Assembly: GCA_016931665.1 (NCBI GenBank)
Contig: JAFGEH010000200.1
Span: forward strand, 1 to 8,064
DNA from: Candidatus Cloacimonadota bacterium
Lineage (GTDB): Bacteria > Cloacimonadota > Cloacimonadia > Cloacimonadales > TCS61
Length of the DNA: 8,064 bases
Direction of reading: 5' to 3'
This document shows, piece by piece, positions 1 to 6,269 of the stretch. Below the pieces are notes generated by a model that worked only from the letters and a program-made list of their open reading frames with translations, was not told where the DNA came from and ran no database searches. Position 1 is the first letter of the stretch. Every line of letters begins with the position of its first letter. Made by a program: the position numbers and the translations under genes.

Positions 1-120
1 AATCTGCCGGGTGATATCAGGATCCGCCGGGGAAATTTCTCCTGGCATTTTCCACTGGCAACCTGTCTGATCATAAGTCTTATTTTAACTGTCATTTTCA
101 GGATATTCTTCAGGAAATAA
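1..120 (+). CDS. DUF2905-like small membrane protein, C-terminal fragment
   Basis: The reading frame is open from the first base to a TAA at 118-120, giving the last 39 residues of a protein whose start lies outside the window. The fragment begins with LPGDIRIRRGNFSWHFPL and continues into a hydrophobic helix (about residues 17-33 of the fragment) ending in a basic RIFFRK tail. An LPGDI-R-I-x-RGN-F segment followed by a C-terminal transmembrane helix is the pattern I associate with the short (about 70-residue) DUF2905 family of bacterial membrane proteins, whose function is unknown. The stop lies 1 nt before the next ATG, and the ribosome-binding site of the next gene (AGGA, 112-115) sits inside this coding region, so the two genes are probably co-translated. 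Family assignment is from recalled motif similarity; the missing N-terminus cannot be checked here. Confidence 0.72.
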   Translation, partial: NLPGDIRIRRGNFSWHFPLATCLIISLILTVIFRIFFRK

Positions 121-121
121 A

Positions 122-1096
122 ATGAAAATAAAACCTGTCACAGCAGAGAAACTCATGTCCGAGCTGAATGAAAGGGCAAAAGAGTTGAACTGTCTGTACA
201 ATGTGGAAGCTGTTCTGCAGGACCTTGATGCTGACCTGGGTTCGGTTTTTTCCCGACTGCTGGAAGTAATTCATCCTGGTTGGCAGTATAACGATATATG
301 TCAGGCCCGGATCAGGTATCAGGGAAAAGAATGGACTACCGGGAATTTTCGTGAGTCCAGCTGGTTCCAGCAGGCTAAGATCAGGATCGGTGATGAGGAA
401 ATGGGCCTGATTGAAGTATTTTATATCAGTAATCCCGGCCCTGATAATCTGTCTCCTTTTCTTCAGGAAGAGCAGAAACTGCTGGATTCGATTGCAGCTA
501 AATTAAGCGTTTATCTCTTCCACCAGAAGTTCAGGGCTGTTTTCGGGCAATGGGAAAAAGCTCAGAGGATAATCAGTAAACTTGAAAAAAAGGAAGGCAG
601 GATACTCCGAATTCTGCAAAATTCCAGCGCCGATGAAATTCTGGAATATCTGGAATCACCAAGTCAGCAAGTAAACTGTCCGGAAGAACTGGAAATCATT
701 TTATCTCATGATTCTGCAAAACACTGGAGTTGGCGCTGGAACATTGCCCAAGTCCTGGCCAGGGATATGGATCCGGCAAGATTTGGTGTGGCAGGTTTGT
801 ACATTTTTGGCAGCACCAAGAATGGTACTGCTGGGCCAGCCAGTGATATCGACCTGATAATTCATATTCGGGCAACCAGCAGCCAGATAGAAGAGCTGAA
901 AGCCTGGCTGGATGGCTGGAGTTGCTGTCTTTCCGAAATAAATTTCTGGAAAACCGGTTATCGGACAGCAGGTTTGCTTGATTATCATCTTGTAACTGAC
1001 GAAGATATCCGGAATCAGACCAGTTACGCCTCCAAAATCAAGGCCATCAGCGATGGAGCAAGACCCTTGCCTCTTGGCAGCAAGAAGGATTCCTGA
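122..1096 (+). CDS. GAF-like domain protein with C-terminal nucleotidyltransferase domain
   Basis: A 324-residue soluble protein with no signal peptide or membrane helix. Residues about 15-140 look like a GAF-type ligand-binding fold: ERAKELNCLY at 17-26, PGWQY at 52-56, and a closing helix around EEQKLLDSIA (116-125). A charged helical linker follows (about 140-215). The C-terminal part carries the signature of the polymerase-beta/MNT nucleotidyltransferase superfamily: FGS at 229-231, then SDID at 241-244 (metal-binding D242 and D244). A probable third carboxylate is D287 in LLDYH. Family knowledge says such domains transfer an NMP from an NTP to a protein, RNA or small molecule; the substrate cannot be told. 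From memory, similar nucleotidyltransferase segments occur at the C-terminus of larger PEP-synthase/PPDK-like proteins, but no kinase or PEP domain is present here. The ATG at 122 is supported by AGGA at 112-115. The stop abuts the start of the metallophosphoesterase gene with no spacer. Confidence 0.8.
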   Translation: MKIKPVTAEKLMSELNERAKELNCLYNVEAVLQDLDADLGSVFSRLLEVIHPGWQYNDICQARIRYQGKEWTTGNFRESSWFQQAKIRIGDEEMGLIEVFYISNPGPDNLSPFLQEEQKLLDSIAAKLSVYLFHQKFRAVFGQWEKAQRIISKLEKKEGRILRILQNSSADEILEYLESPSQQVNCPEELEIILSHDSAKHWSWRWNIAQVLARDMDPARFGVAGLYIFGSTKNGTAGPASDIDLIIHIRATSSQIEELKAWLDGWSCCLSEINFWKTGYRTAGLLDYHLVTDEDIRNQTSYASKIKAISDGARPLPLGSKKDS

Positions 1097-1933
1097 ATGC
1101 CGGACTGCTTATTTACTTCGGATCTGCATGGAATTCCAGAGAAATATCAGAAACTGTTTACATCCATTGAAGTCATGAGACCGGAATGGGTTTTTTTAGG
1201 CGGGGATCTGCTGCCTGCCATGCATCAGCTGGAATTCCTGAACGGTTACCTGATCAGTAATCTTCGTAAACTTTCCACTCAAATGGGAGAAGAATTTCCA
1301 TTATTCCTGGTCATTATGGGAAATGATGATCCCAGGTTGTTCGAGATAATCTTTCAGCAGGAAGATGAAAAAGGCTTGTGGTACTACATGCACCAGAAGA
1401 AATTGATCATGGGAGAATATGTTATCTATGGTTATGCCCATGTCCCTCCTTCTCCCTTCCTTCTGAAAGACTGGGAGAGGTATGATATCTCCCGTTTTAC
1501 CGATGTGGGAAGTGTAGGCCCGGAACTTGGCTATCACAGTCTTGCCACAGATCTTCAGGAAATATCCTATCTGACCATAGCCCGGGAACTGGAACAACTG
1601 ACGAAGGATGAATATTCTGGGAATTCCATTTTCCTCTTTCATTCTCCGCCTTACCAGACCAATCTGGACCGGGCTGCCCTGGATGGTAAAATGTTTGACC
1701 ACGCTCCACTCGATGTGCATGTGGGCAGCATAGCCATCCGTAATTTCATAGAAAAGAAGCAGCCTTTACTTACCCTGCACGGCCATATCCATGAATCACC
1801 CCGGATCACCGGGTCCTGGCAGGATAGAATCGGCGCCTCCCGGTGCTTTTCTGCTGCACATGATGGTCCGGAACTTGCTCTTATTCGATTTAATCCTGAA
1901 GAATTGGATCAGGCTGAGAGGCTTATAATATGA
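1097..1933 (+). CDS. Calcineurin-like metallophosphoesterase
   Basis: A 278-residue cytosolic protein with the full set of dimetal phosphoesterase motifs in order: DLH at 9-11, GGD with D37, GND at 75-77, H182 in FHSPP, and HGHIH at 228-232. These residues normally bind two divalent metals and hydrolyse phosphomonoesters or diesters. The third motif is GNDD rather than GNHD/E. The missing catalytic-type histidine recalls the GNxD variants of the YfcE and LpxH groups, so the protein should still bind metals but with a different proton donor. The ATG at 1097 follows the upstream TGA directly, with AAGAAGG at 1082-1088 as ribosome-binding site inside the upstream gene, so translation is coupled. 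Substrate is unknown. Contiguity with a nucleotidyltransferase allows the inference that it removes nucleotide or phosphate groups placed by its neighbour; a general Icc/YfcE-like phosphodiesterase is equally possible. Confidence 0.88.
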   Translation: MPDCLFTSDLHGIPEKYQKLFTSIEVMRPEWVFLGGDLLPAMHQLEFLNGYLISNLRKLSTQMGEEFPLFLVIMGNDDPRLFEIIFQQEDEKGLWYYMHQKKLIMGEYVIYGYAHVPPSPFLLKDWERYDISRFTDVGSVGPELGYHSLATDLQEISYLTIARELEQLTKDEYSGNSIFLFHSPPYQTNLDRAALDGKMFDHAPLDVHVGSIAIRNFIEKKQPLLTLHGHIHESPRITGSWQDRIGASRCFSAAHDGPELALIRFNPEELDQAERLII

Positions 1934-2004
1934 GGATTTCTATTAGTAAAATATCATGCACGAAGAGAATCAGTCCGGAAAAAACGTGTCCCGGGGGCAA
2001 CAAC

Positions 2005-2025
2005 TCCGTGCTAAATCGTCGCGGA
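2005..2025 (+). other. Small hairpin in the gap before the repeat protein
   Basis: TCCGTG at 2005-2010 can pair with CGCGGA at 2020-2025 (five Watson-Crick pairs and one T-G), leaving the 9-nt loop CTAAATCGT. It lies 17 nt before the ATG at 2043 in a 109-nt gap (1934-2042) that is richer in CpG than its surroundings. No T-run follows, so it is not a classical terminator. It could be a leader structure affecting translation or RNA stability, or it could be chance. The rest of the gap shows no convincing promoter and no credible gene. Confidence 0.25.
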
Positions 2026-2042
2026 AATGATCTCGGGGAATT

Positions 2043-4484
2043 ATGAAAAAATATCTAATATTAATATTTTTCGGACTGTTGATAATTACCCGGTCATATT
2101 GCCAGGTGATAAATCACCAGGAAAAAGTCTTAATTGAACAACTCTTGCCAAGAAATGAACTTGGCGACAATGCCTTGAATTTTCTCAAGGATTGGGTTGG
2201 CAGCACAAAATTCAAGATTCCACGGGTTGTCGAAATTCTGGATCATCCTCTGAATTTCCCCGCTTTTCTGGATGAAATAGATTCTGTTTATTCTGCGGGG
2301 AAAGAACCACAGATTATTCACTGGGAATCTGAGATCCTGTTCCAGGCAGACTTTCCCTTTGTGGATCACGATTTGATTTTTCAGGATTTTTCCTGTAACA
2401 GGGTCAGCAAACCCCGTCATATATTCGATTATATCGAATTCGTTTTTCAGACAGCTGCAGAGTATAGAAACAAAGCGTTTATCAGTTTAGAAGAATCTGA
2501 TATGCTCAAGCTGGAGTACCTGCTTTATTCTATACACATGGAAGCTGAGGACAGCCTGAAGTATGATAGTTTTTTTAAGGAAAAGGGAATATGCAGTTTC
2601 GACAGTCTGGGAATCTCGGATTACACAGAGATTGTCGAAAAAATCGATTTCAATCTTCTGCAGCAGGGAGCTGCCCAGCTCATTTCAGGTTTTGAGATCC
2701 TTCAGGAACAGATTTTTCAACTGTCTTTTAACAATAACAAAATCATGGAAAGAGAGACGGAATGGGGTAAATTCTGTATCGGGACCAGAAAAAGTGATAT
2801 TTATGAGGAAGAATACACCTTTATCCTTGATCCCGGGGGGAATGACTTCTATCTGGGGGATATCCGTACTTCCTTTTCCCAACCCTTCTATCTGATAATC
2901 GATCTGGCCGGCGATGATTTCTACAGGAATGAAAATCCAGCGGGGTTGTTTTCTGTCATGGCCGGAGCAGGAATCCATTATGACCGATCAGGCAATGATT
3001 TGTATCGGGGGGATGATTACCTGTTATCTGCCCTGCTTGGTTATCAGTTTAGTCTGGATGAGGGCGGAGATGACATTTACCGGGGAGGGATCCACAGCCT
3101 GGCGGCAGCTACGTTGGGAATATCAAAACTGGTGAATAAAAACGGAAATGATCAATATCACGTGACGGAATTCGGGGAAGGTTATGCCGGTACACTGGGT
3201 TGGGGAGCACTGCTAGATTATGGCGGCAATGACCAGTATTATGCCGGAGGTAAGTACCTGCATGCACCCCTGGCTCCTTTTGACTACCGCAGTATGGCTC
3301 AGGGTTTTGGCTTTGGTATCAGGCCCGACTGGGGTGGAGGCATTGGGCTGCTTTACGATAAGGAGGGCAACGACCGTTATCAGGGCGGAGTTTATGCCCA
3401 GGCAGTTGCCTACTGGTATGCTCTGGGGATCATCATGGATAAAGCCGGCAATGATTTCTACGATGCCGTGTATTACCCTCAGGGCAGCGGTATTCATCTG
3501 GCGGCAGGCTTTCTTTATGATGAACAGGGAGAGGATCATTATTATTCCAAACACGGACCCGGACAGGGCGCGGCCCACGATTATGGCGTAGGCTTCCTGG
3601 TTGACCGGGCCGGAGATGACTCCTATTCCGTAGAAGGCGGGAATGGATTGGCCCTCACCAATTCAGTTGCGATCTTTCTGGATGTCTGTGGCAATGACCG
3701 GTATGAGAGAAATAATCCCAATAATTACGGCTATGCCAATCTGGCCAGAGATAGCGGCGGGATAGGAATATTCCTGGATACGGGAGGCAATGATTACTAT
3801 GCGGGTGATGCCTGTCAGAATGATGGCAGATGGATAAATGGCACTTTCGGGTTGGGTTTTGATACGCTGATGGTAGAATCTGCTGATTTTATGACTGAAC
3901 TGGCTGAGGAAACTGCTGCCGAAGTCGATTCTCTGGCTGATATCAGCGAAATTTTCCGCATTGCTTCGGAATGGGGAGTGGGAAGCGCCCAGAAGAAAGT
4001 GACCCGGGCGGGAAAAATCCTTCTGCAAAGAGAAGAAGAAGCCGCTGCTTATATTTTCGAAAAACAGCTTGGAACTAAAGATGGCCTCACCTACCGGGCT
4101 ATCGAGAATTTCGCCCGGGAATCAGAAATATTCCGATCTTATCTGACTCAAGGTCTGAATCATGAGGATAGTCTCTGGGTCAAGAATACAATCAGCCTGA
4201 TCGGCGATCTTGCTGATTCAACTTTTATTACCACACTGCAGGGGTTACTGGAAGAAGGAAGGTATCACACTACTATTCTCTCCGCCCTGGGTAGGATTAA
4301 AACGGATACCAGCACAGAAATTCTTTCCGGATATATCGAGTCCGAATCTGAGAAAATCAGGATTATTACTGCCCGAGGATTGAAGAATATCGGTTCCGAA
4401 AAAGCTTACGAGATCCTGAAAAACAGAAAGAATGATGATTCCTTTCTGATCAGGACAATGGTTAAACTCATTGAAAATAATTAA
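2043..4484 (+). CDS. Exported protein with twelve GNDxY repeats and C-terminal HEAT-like repeats
   Basis: An 813-residue protein. Residues 1-20 form a signal peptide (basic KK, a hydrophobic stretch, ending R-S-Y-C before Q21; the C does not fit a good lipobox, so signal peptidase I cleavage is more likely), so the mature protein is periplasmic, surface-exposed or secreted. Residues about 22-255 are mostly helical and match no family I recognise. Residues 260-586 hold twelve copies of a motif hhhD-x-x-G-(N/D/E)-D-x-Y, described in a separate entry. After a glycine-rich segment to about 607, residues about 615-813 are helical; 709-808 resemble three to four HEAT-type repeats (for example DSLWVKNTISLIGDLAD, then YHTTILSALGRIKTD, then KIRIITARGLKNIGS). 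HEAT repeats are usually protein-binding scaffolds. No catalytic motif is visible. The start is the ATG at 2043, with GGGGA at 2035-2039 a rather short 3 nt upstream. The next gene begins 15 nt after the stop. Role unknown; a structural or binding protein of the envelope is the most one can infer. Confidence 0.85.
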   Translation: MKKYLILIFFGLLIITRSYCQVINHQEKVLIEQLLPRNELGDNALNFLKDWVGSTKFKIPRVVEILDHPLNFPAFLDEIDSVYSAGKEPQIIHWESEILFQADFPFVDHDLIFQDFSCNRVSKPRHIFDYIEFVFQTAAEYRNKAFISLEESDMLKLEYLLYSIHMEAEDSLKYDSFFKEKGICSFDSLGISDYTEIVEKIDFNLLQQGAAQLISGFEILQEQIFQLSFNNNKIMERETEWGKFCIGTRKSDIYEEEYTFILDPGGNDFYLGDIRTSFSQPFYLIIDLAGDDFYRNENPAGLFSVMAGAGIHYDRSGNDLYRGDDYLLSALLGYQFSLDEGGDDIYRGGIHSLAAATLGISKLVNKNGNDQYHVTEFGEGYAGTLGWGALLDYGGNDQYYAGGKYLHAPLAPFDYRSMAQGFGFGIRPDWGGGIGLLYDKEGNDRYQGGVYAQAVAYWYALGIIMDKAGNDFYDAVYYPQGSGIHLAAGFLYDEQGEDHYYSKHGPGQGAAHDYGVGFLVDRAGDDSYSVEGGNGLALTNSVAIFLDVCGNDRYERNNPNNYGYANLARDSGGIGIFLDTGGNDYYAGDACQNDGRWINGTFGLGFDTLMVESADFMTELAEETAAEVDSLADISEIFRIASEWGVGSAQKKVTRAGKILLQREEEAAAYIFEKQLGTKDGLTYRAIENFARESEIFRSYLTQGLNHEDSLWVKNTISLIGDLADSTFITTLQGLLEEGRYHTTILSALGRIKTDTSTEILSGYIESESEKIRIITARGLKNIGSEKAYEILKNRKNDDSFLIRTMVKLIENN
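2820..3800 (+). repeat. Twelve protein-level GNDxY repeats within the exported protein
   Basis: The cores (G of G-N/D/E-D) fall at protein residues 266, 290, 317, 342, 368, 395, 442, 469, 496, 524, 550 and 582. Spacing is 24-28 residues, except one gap of 47 (395 to 442) and one of 32 (550 to 582). Each core is preceded by three mostly hydrophobic residues and an Asp (eleven of twelve; the unit at 368 has Asn). Every core has a Tyr two residues after its last Asp. Between cores, Gly-rich segments such as AQG, GQG and G-x-G-hhh recur. At DNA level the copies are well diverged, so this is an old repeat array, not a recent expansion. The regular period and stacked Asp/Asn/Tyr suggest a beta-solenoid, possibly metal-binding. 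The cores are reminiscent of, but not the same as, the GGxGxD nonapeptides of RTX calcium-binding proteins. Confidence 0.85.
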
Positions 4485-4499
4485 AATAAAGAGGTACTG

Positions 4500-5168
4500 A
4501 TGGTACAGAAAATTCTTCTGATTCTGCTCATTTCATATTCCTGTTATTCGATATCATGGTGTGCGGATTCTTTGAAAGTAACAGGTGATCTGGAAGGCTT
4601 CGTTATGGATGCCAACGGATTACCCGTAACCAATGCCAGTGTTGTGCTGGAAGAGCTGAAATCAGGCACTTTGACTGACAGGTTTGGGGGTTATGTTTTT
4701 TCGGGAATTCCAACTGGCATCTATACCATGACTCTGGCACATTATTATTACTACGATACCAAAATAGACAGTATTGCCATTATTCCCGATGTGAAAATGC
4801 AGAAAAATATCTTCCTGAACTATTCCGGTGGGAAAGACTTGGCGCTTCCTTCCGCACCTAGAAAAATAACGGATACTCTTCCCAATACAATGGCAGAAGG
4901 GAAAGCCGAAAAAGCCGGCACTATCATGGGCAAAGTACACGATATCTTCGGGAATCCGGTCCGGTTTGCTGATATAATTGTTATCGAAACCAAACAGCAG
5001 ACACAGACTAATTTTTTAGGCGAATATCTGATGACCGATGTAAATCCGGGAATATATACGGTCCTTTTTTCCAAAGCGGGTTACGAGAAAAGGCGTTTTC
5101 TGGGTGTTCAGGTACGGGAAAATGAAACCACCGTAAAGAAAGTTACCCTGCCGATTCTCTACGAGTAA
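4500..5168 (+). CDS. Exported protein with two carboxypeptidase-regulatory-like domains
   Basis: A 222-residue protein. Residues 1-21 are a signal peptide ending S-W-C, like the S-Y-C of the gene before it. Two tandem copies of a transthyretin-like beta-sandwich (carboxypeptidase regulatory-like, Pfam CarboxypepD_reg type) follow. Domain 1 spans about 29-107 (L-x-G-x-V-x-D-x-x-G-x-P-V-x-x-A, then T-D-R-F-G-G-Y, then IPTGIYTMTLA). Domain 2 spans about 140-220 (MGKVHDIFGNPVRFADI, then T-N-F-L-G-E-Y, then VNPGIYTVLFSKAGYEKR). A charged linker of about 30 residues joins them. Such domains lack enzymatic activity and usually serve as rigid surface modules, plug-linked extensions of TonB receptors, or adhesion and stalk elements; no receptor barrel follows here. 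AAAGAGG at 4488-4494 is a good ribosome-binding site, and the 15-nt distance to the previous gene indicates co-transcription. Partnership with that protein is likely by position and shared export only. Confidence 0.85.
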   Translation: MVQKILLILLISYSCYSISWCADSLKVTGDLEGFVMDANGLPVTNASVVLEELKSGTLTDRFGGYVFSGIPTGIYTMTLAHYYYYDTKIDSIAIIPDVKMQKNIFLNYSGGKDLALPSAPRKITDTLPNTMAEGKAEKAGTIMGKVHDIFGNPVRFADIIVIETKQQTQTNFLGEYLMTDVNPGIYTVLFSKAGYEKRRFLGVQVRENETTVKKVTLPILYE

Positions 5169-5197
5169 TATGAACCAGCCAGGATAAAAGGTTTACA

Positions 5198-6223
5198 ATG
5201 TTTATCGATTATGCCAGAGTGAAAATTGAATCAGGCCAGGGGGGAGACGGCTGCGTTAGTTTCCGCAGAGAGAAATTCGTAGCCAAGGGCGGTCCTGATG
5301 GTGGAGATGGCGGTAAGGGCGGAGATGTCTGGGCAGTTGGTAATTCCAGTCTCAACACCCTTATCAAGTACAGGTATGTCAAGCATATCAGAGCGGGAAA
5401 CGGCAAGCGTGGAGAGGGAGGCAACCGTTCAGGTGCCAGGGGGGAAGATGCTTTTCTGGAAGTACCTCTGGGTACAGAAATAATAGATATTTCGGGAACA
5501 GAACCCCGGAAAATTACTGAGATCACTGGTCAGGGCGAGAAATATCTCCTGGCTCAGGGCGGTATGGGCGGTAGGGGTAATAACCGGTTTAAAACTGCTA
5601 CTAATCAATCACCTCGTTTTGCCAAACAGGGCGGTAATGGCGTCCAGCTGGAATTGGAGCTGGTCCTGAAATTAATGGCCGATGTCGGCTTGGTCGGTTA
5701 TCCGAATGTGGGCAAATCAACTTTACTCAGCGTGTTGTCGGAAGCTCATCCCAAAATCGCTGATTATGAATTCACAACTCTGGAACCTATGCTGGGAGTT
5801 GTTCAGGTAAGTGATTTTGAGTCATTTGTTATGGCAGATATTCCGGGTATTATCGAAGGAGCTCATGTGGGCAAGGGACTGGGGTTACAGTTCCTCAGGC
5901 ATATTGAAAGGACCCGGGTTCTACTTTTCCTCATCGATATGAATTCTCCTGACCCCCTTGGAGATTACCAGACCCTGTCGAGAGAGCTGCATCTTTATGA
6001 TCCCTATCTGAATAAGAAACCCCATCTTATTGCCTTAAGTAAATGTGACACCCAGAACGCTGAATTGAAACAGGATAAAACTACCGGAATTGCAACCCTG
6101 TTCGAGAAAAAAATGCAGGAGCACATCTTACCTGTTTCTTCAGTCACAGGAGAAAACATCTCCCGGCTTAAATTTAAATTATGGCAGCTACTTCAGGAAA
6201 CGGAGAATTTCAATCATTCATAA
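5198..6223 (+). CDS. obgE: Obg family GTPase, ribosome assembly factor
   Basis: A 341-residue cytosolic GTPase, the usual length for an Obg protein lacking the optional C-terminal OCT domain. Residues 1-158 form the glycine-rich Obg fold (GGDGCVSFRREKFVAKGGPDG at its start, GGMGGRGNNRF at 121-131). The G domain follows: G1 GYPNVGKS at 167-174, switch region YEFTTLEPMLG at 190-200, G3 DIPG at 214-217, G4 SKCD at 281-284 (Ser in place of the commoner Asn of NKxD), and G5 SSVTG at 314-318. Obg binds GTP with low affinity, associates with the 50S subunit during late assembly, and is linked to the stringent response and growth control; it is essential in most bacteria. ATAAAAGG before the ATG (AAAAGG at 5186-5191) supports the start. 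It lies 29 nt after the exported-protein gene, so it may be read from the same transcript. Confidence 0.97.
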   Translation: MFIDYARVKIESGQGGDGCVSFRREKFVAKGGPDGGDGGKGGDVWAVGNSSLNTLIKYRYVKHIRAGNGKRGEGGNRSGARGEDAFLEVPLGTEIIDISGTEPRKITEITGQGEKYLLAQGGMGGRGNNRFKTATNQSPRFAKQGGNGVQLELELVLKLMADVGLVGYPNVGKSTLLSVLSEAHPKIADYEFTTLEPMLGVVQVSDFESFVMADIPGIIEGAHVGKGLGLQFLRHIERTRVLLFLIDMNSPDPLGDYQTLSRELHLYDPYLNKKPHLIALSKCDTQNAELKQDKTTGIATLFEKKMQEHILPVSSVTGENISRLKFKLWQLLQETENFNHS

Positions 6224-6263
6224 TAATTGAACAACCTAAAAAATATAATATTAGTAATTATTA
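6221..6263 (+). repeat. AT-only inverted repeat between obgE and dprA
   Basis: TAATAATT at 6221-6228, which includes the obgE stop codon, is the exact reverse complement of AATTATTA at 6256-6263, with a 27-nt AT-rich spacer. The right arm ends at the first base of the AGGA ribosome-binding site of dprA (6263-6266). An all-AT 8-bp stem with this loop would be weak, and no T-run follows, so terminator activity is doubtful. The spacer also holds a perfect TATAAT at 6244-6249, but no -35 box at 16-18 nt from it. Confidence 0.35.
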
Positions 6264-6269
6264 GGAAAA

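Noticed and set aside
1904..1929. TTGGAT (1904-1909) and TATAAT (1924-1929) as a promoter for the repeat protein.
   Set aside because: The spacer is 14 nt and both elements lie in the end of the phosphoesterase coding region. The support is too weak.
1956..2030. A 24-codon ATG-to-TGA open frame in the gap before the repeat protein, encoding a basic peptide.
   Set aside because: There is no ribosome-binding site before the ATG, it is short enough to arise by chance, and the encoded peptide resembles no leader type I know.
3213..3591. Long open frames on both strands, other than the main frame, inside the repeat protein.
   Set aside because: They lie wholly within a clear coding region with repeat periodicity in the main frame, have low-complexity translations, and lack their own start signals.
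2820..3800. Classical RTX calcium-binding toxin or type I secretion substrate.
   Set aside because: The period is about 26 residues rather than 9, the protein has an N-terminal signal peptide, and no type I secretion genes or C-terminal secretion signal are nearby.
6227..6249. TTGAAC (6227-6232) and TATAAT (6244-6249) as a promoter for dprA.
   Set aside because: The spacer is only 11 nt, too short for a sigma-70-type promoter. The region is AT-rich, so a TATAAT is expected by chance.
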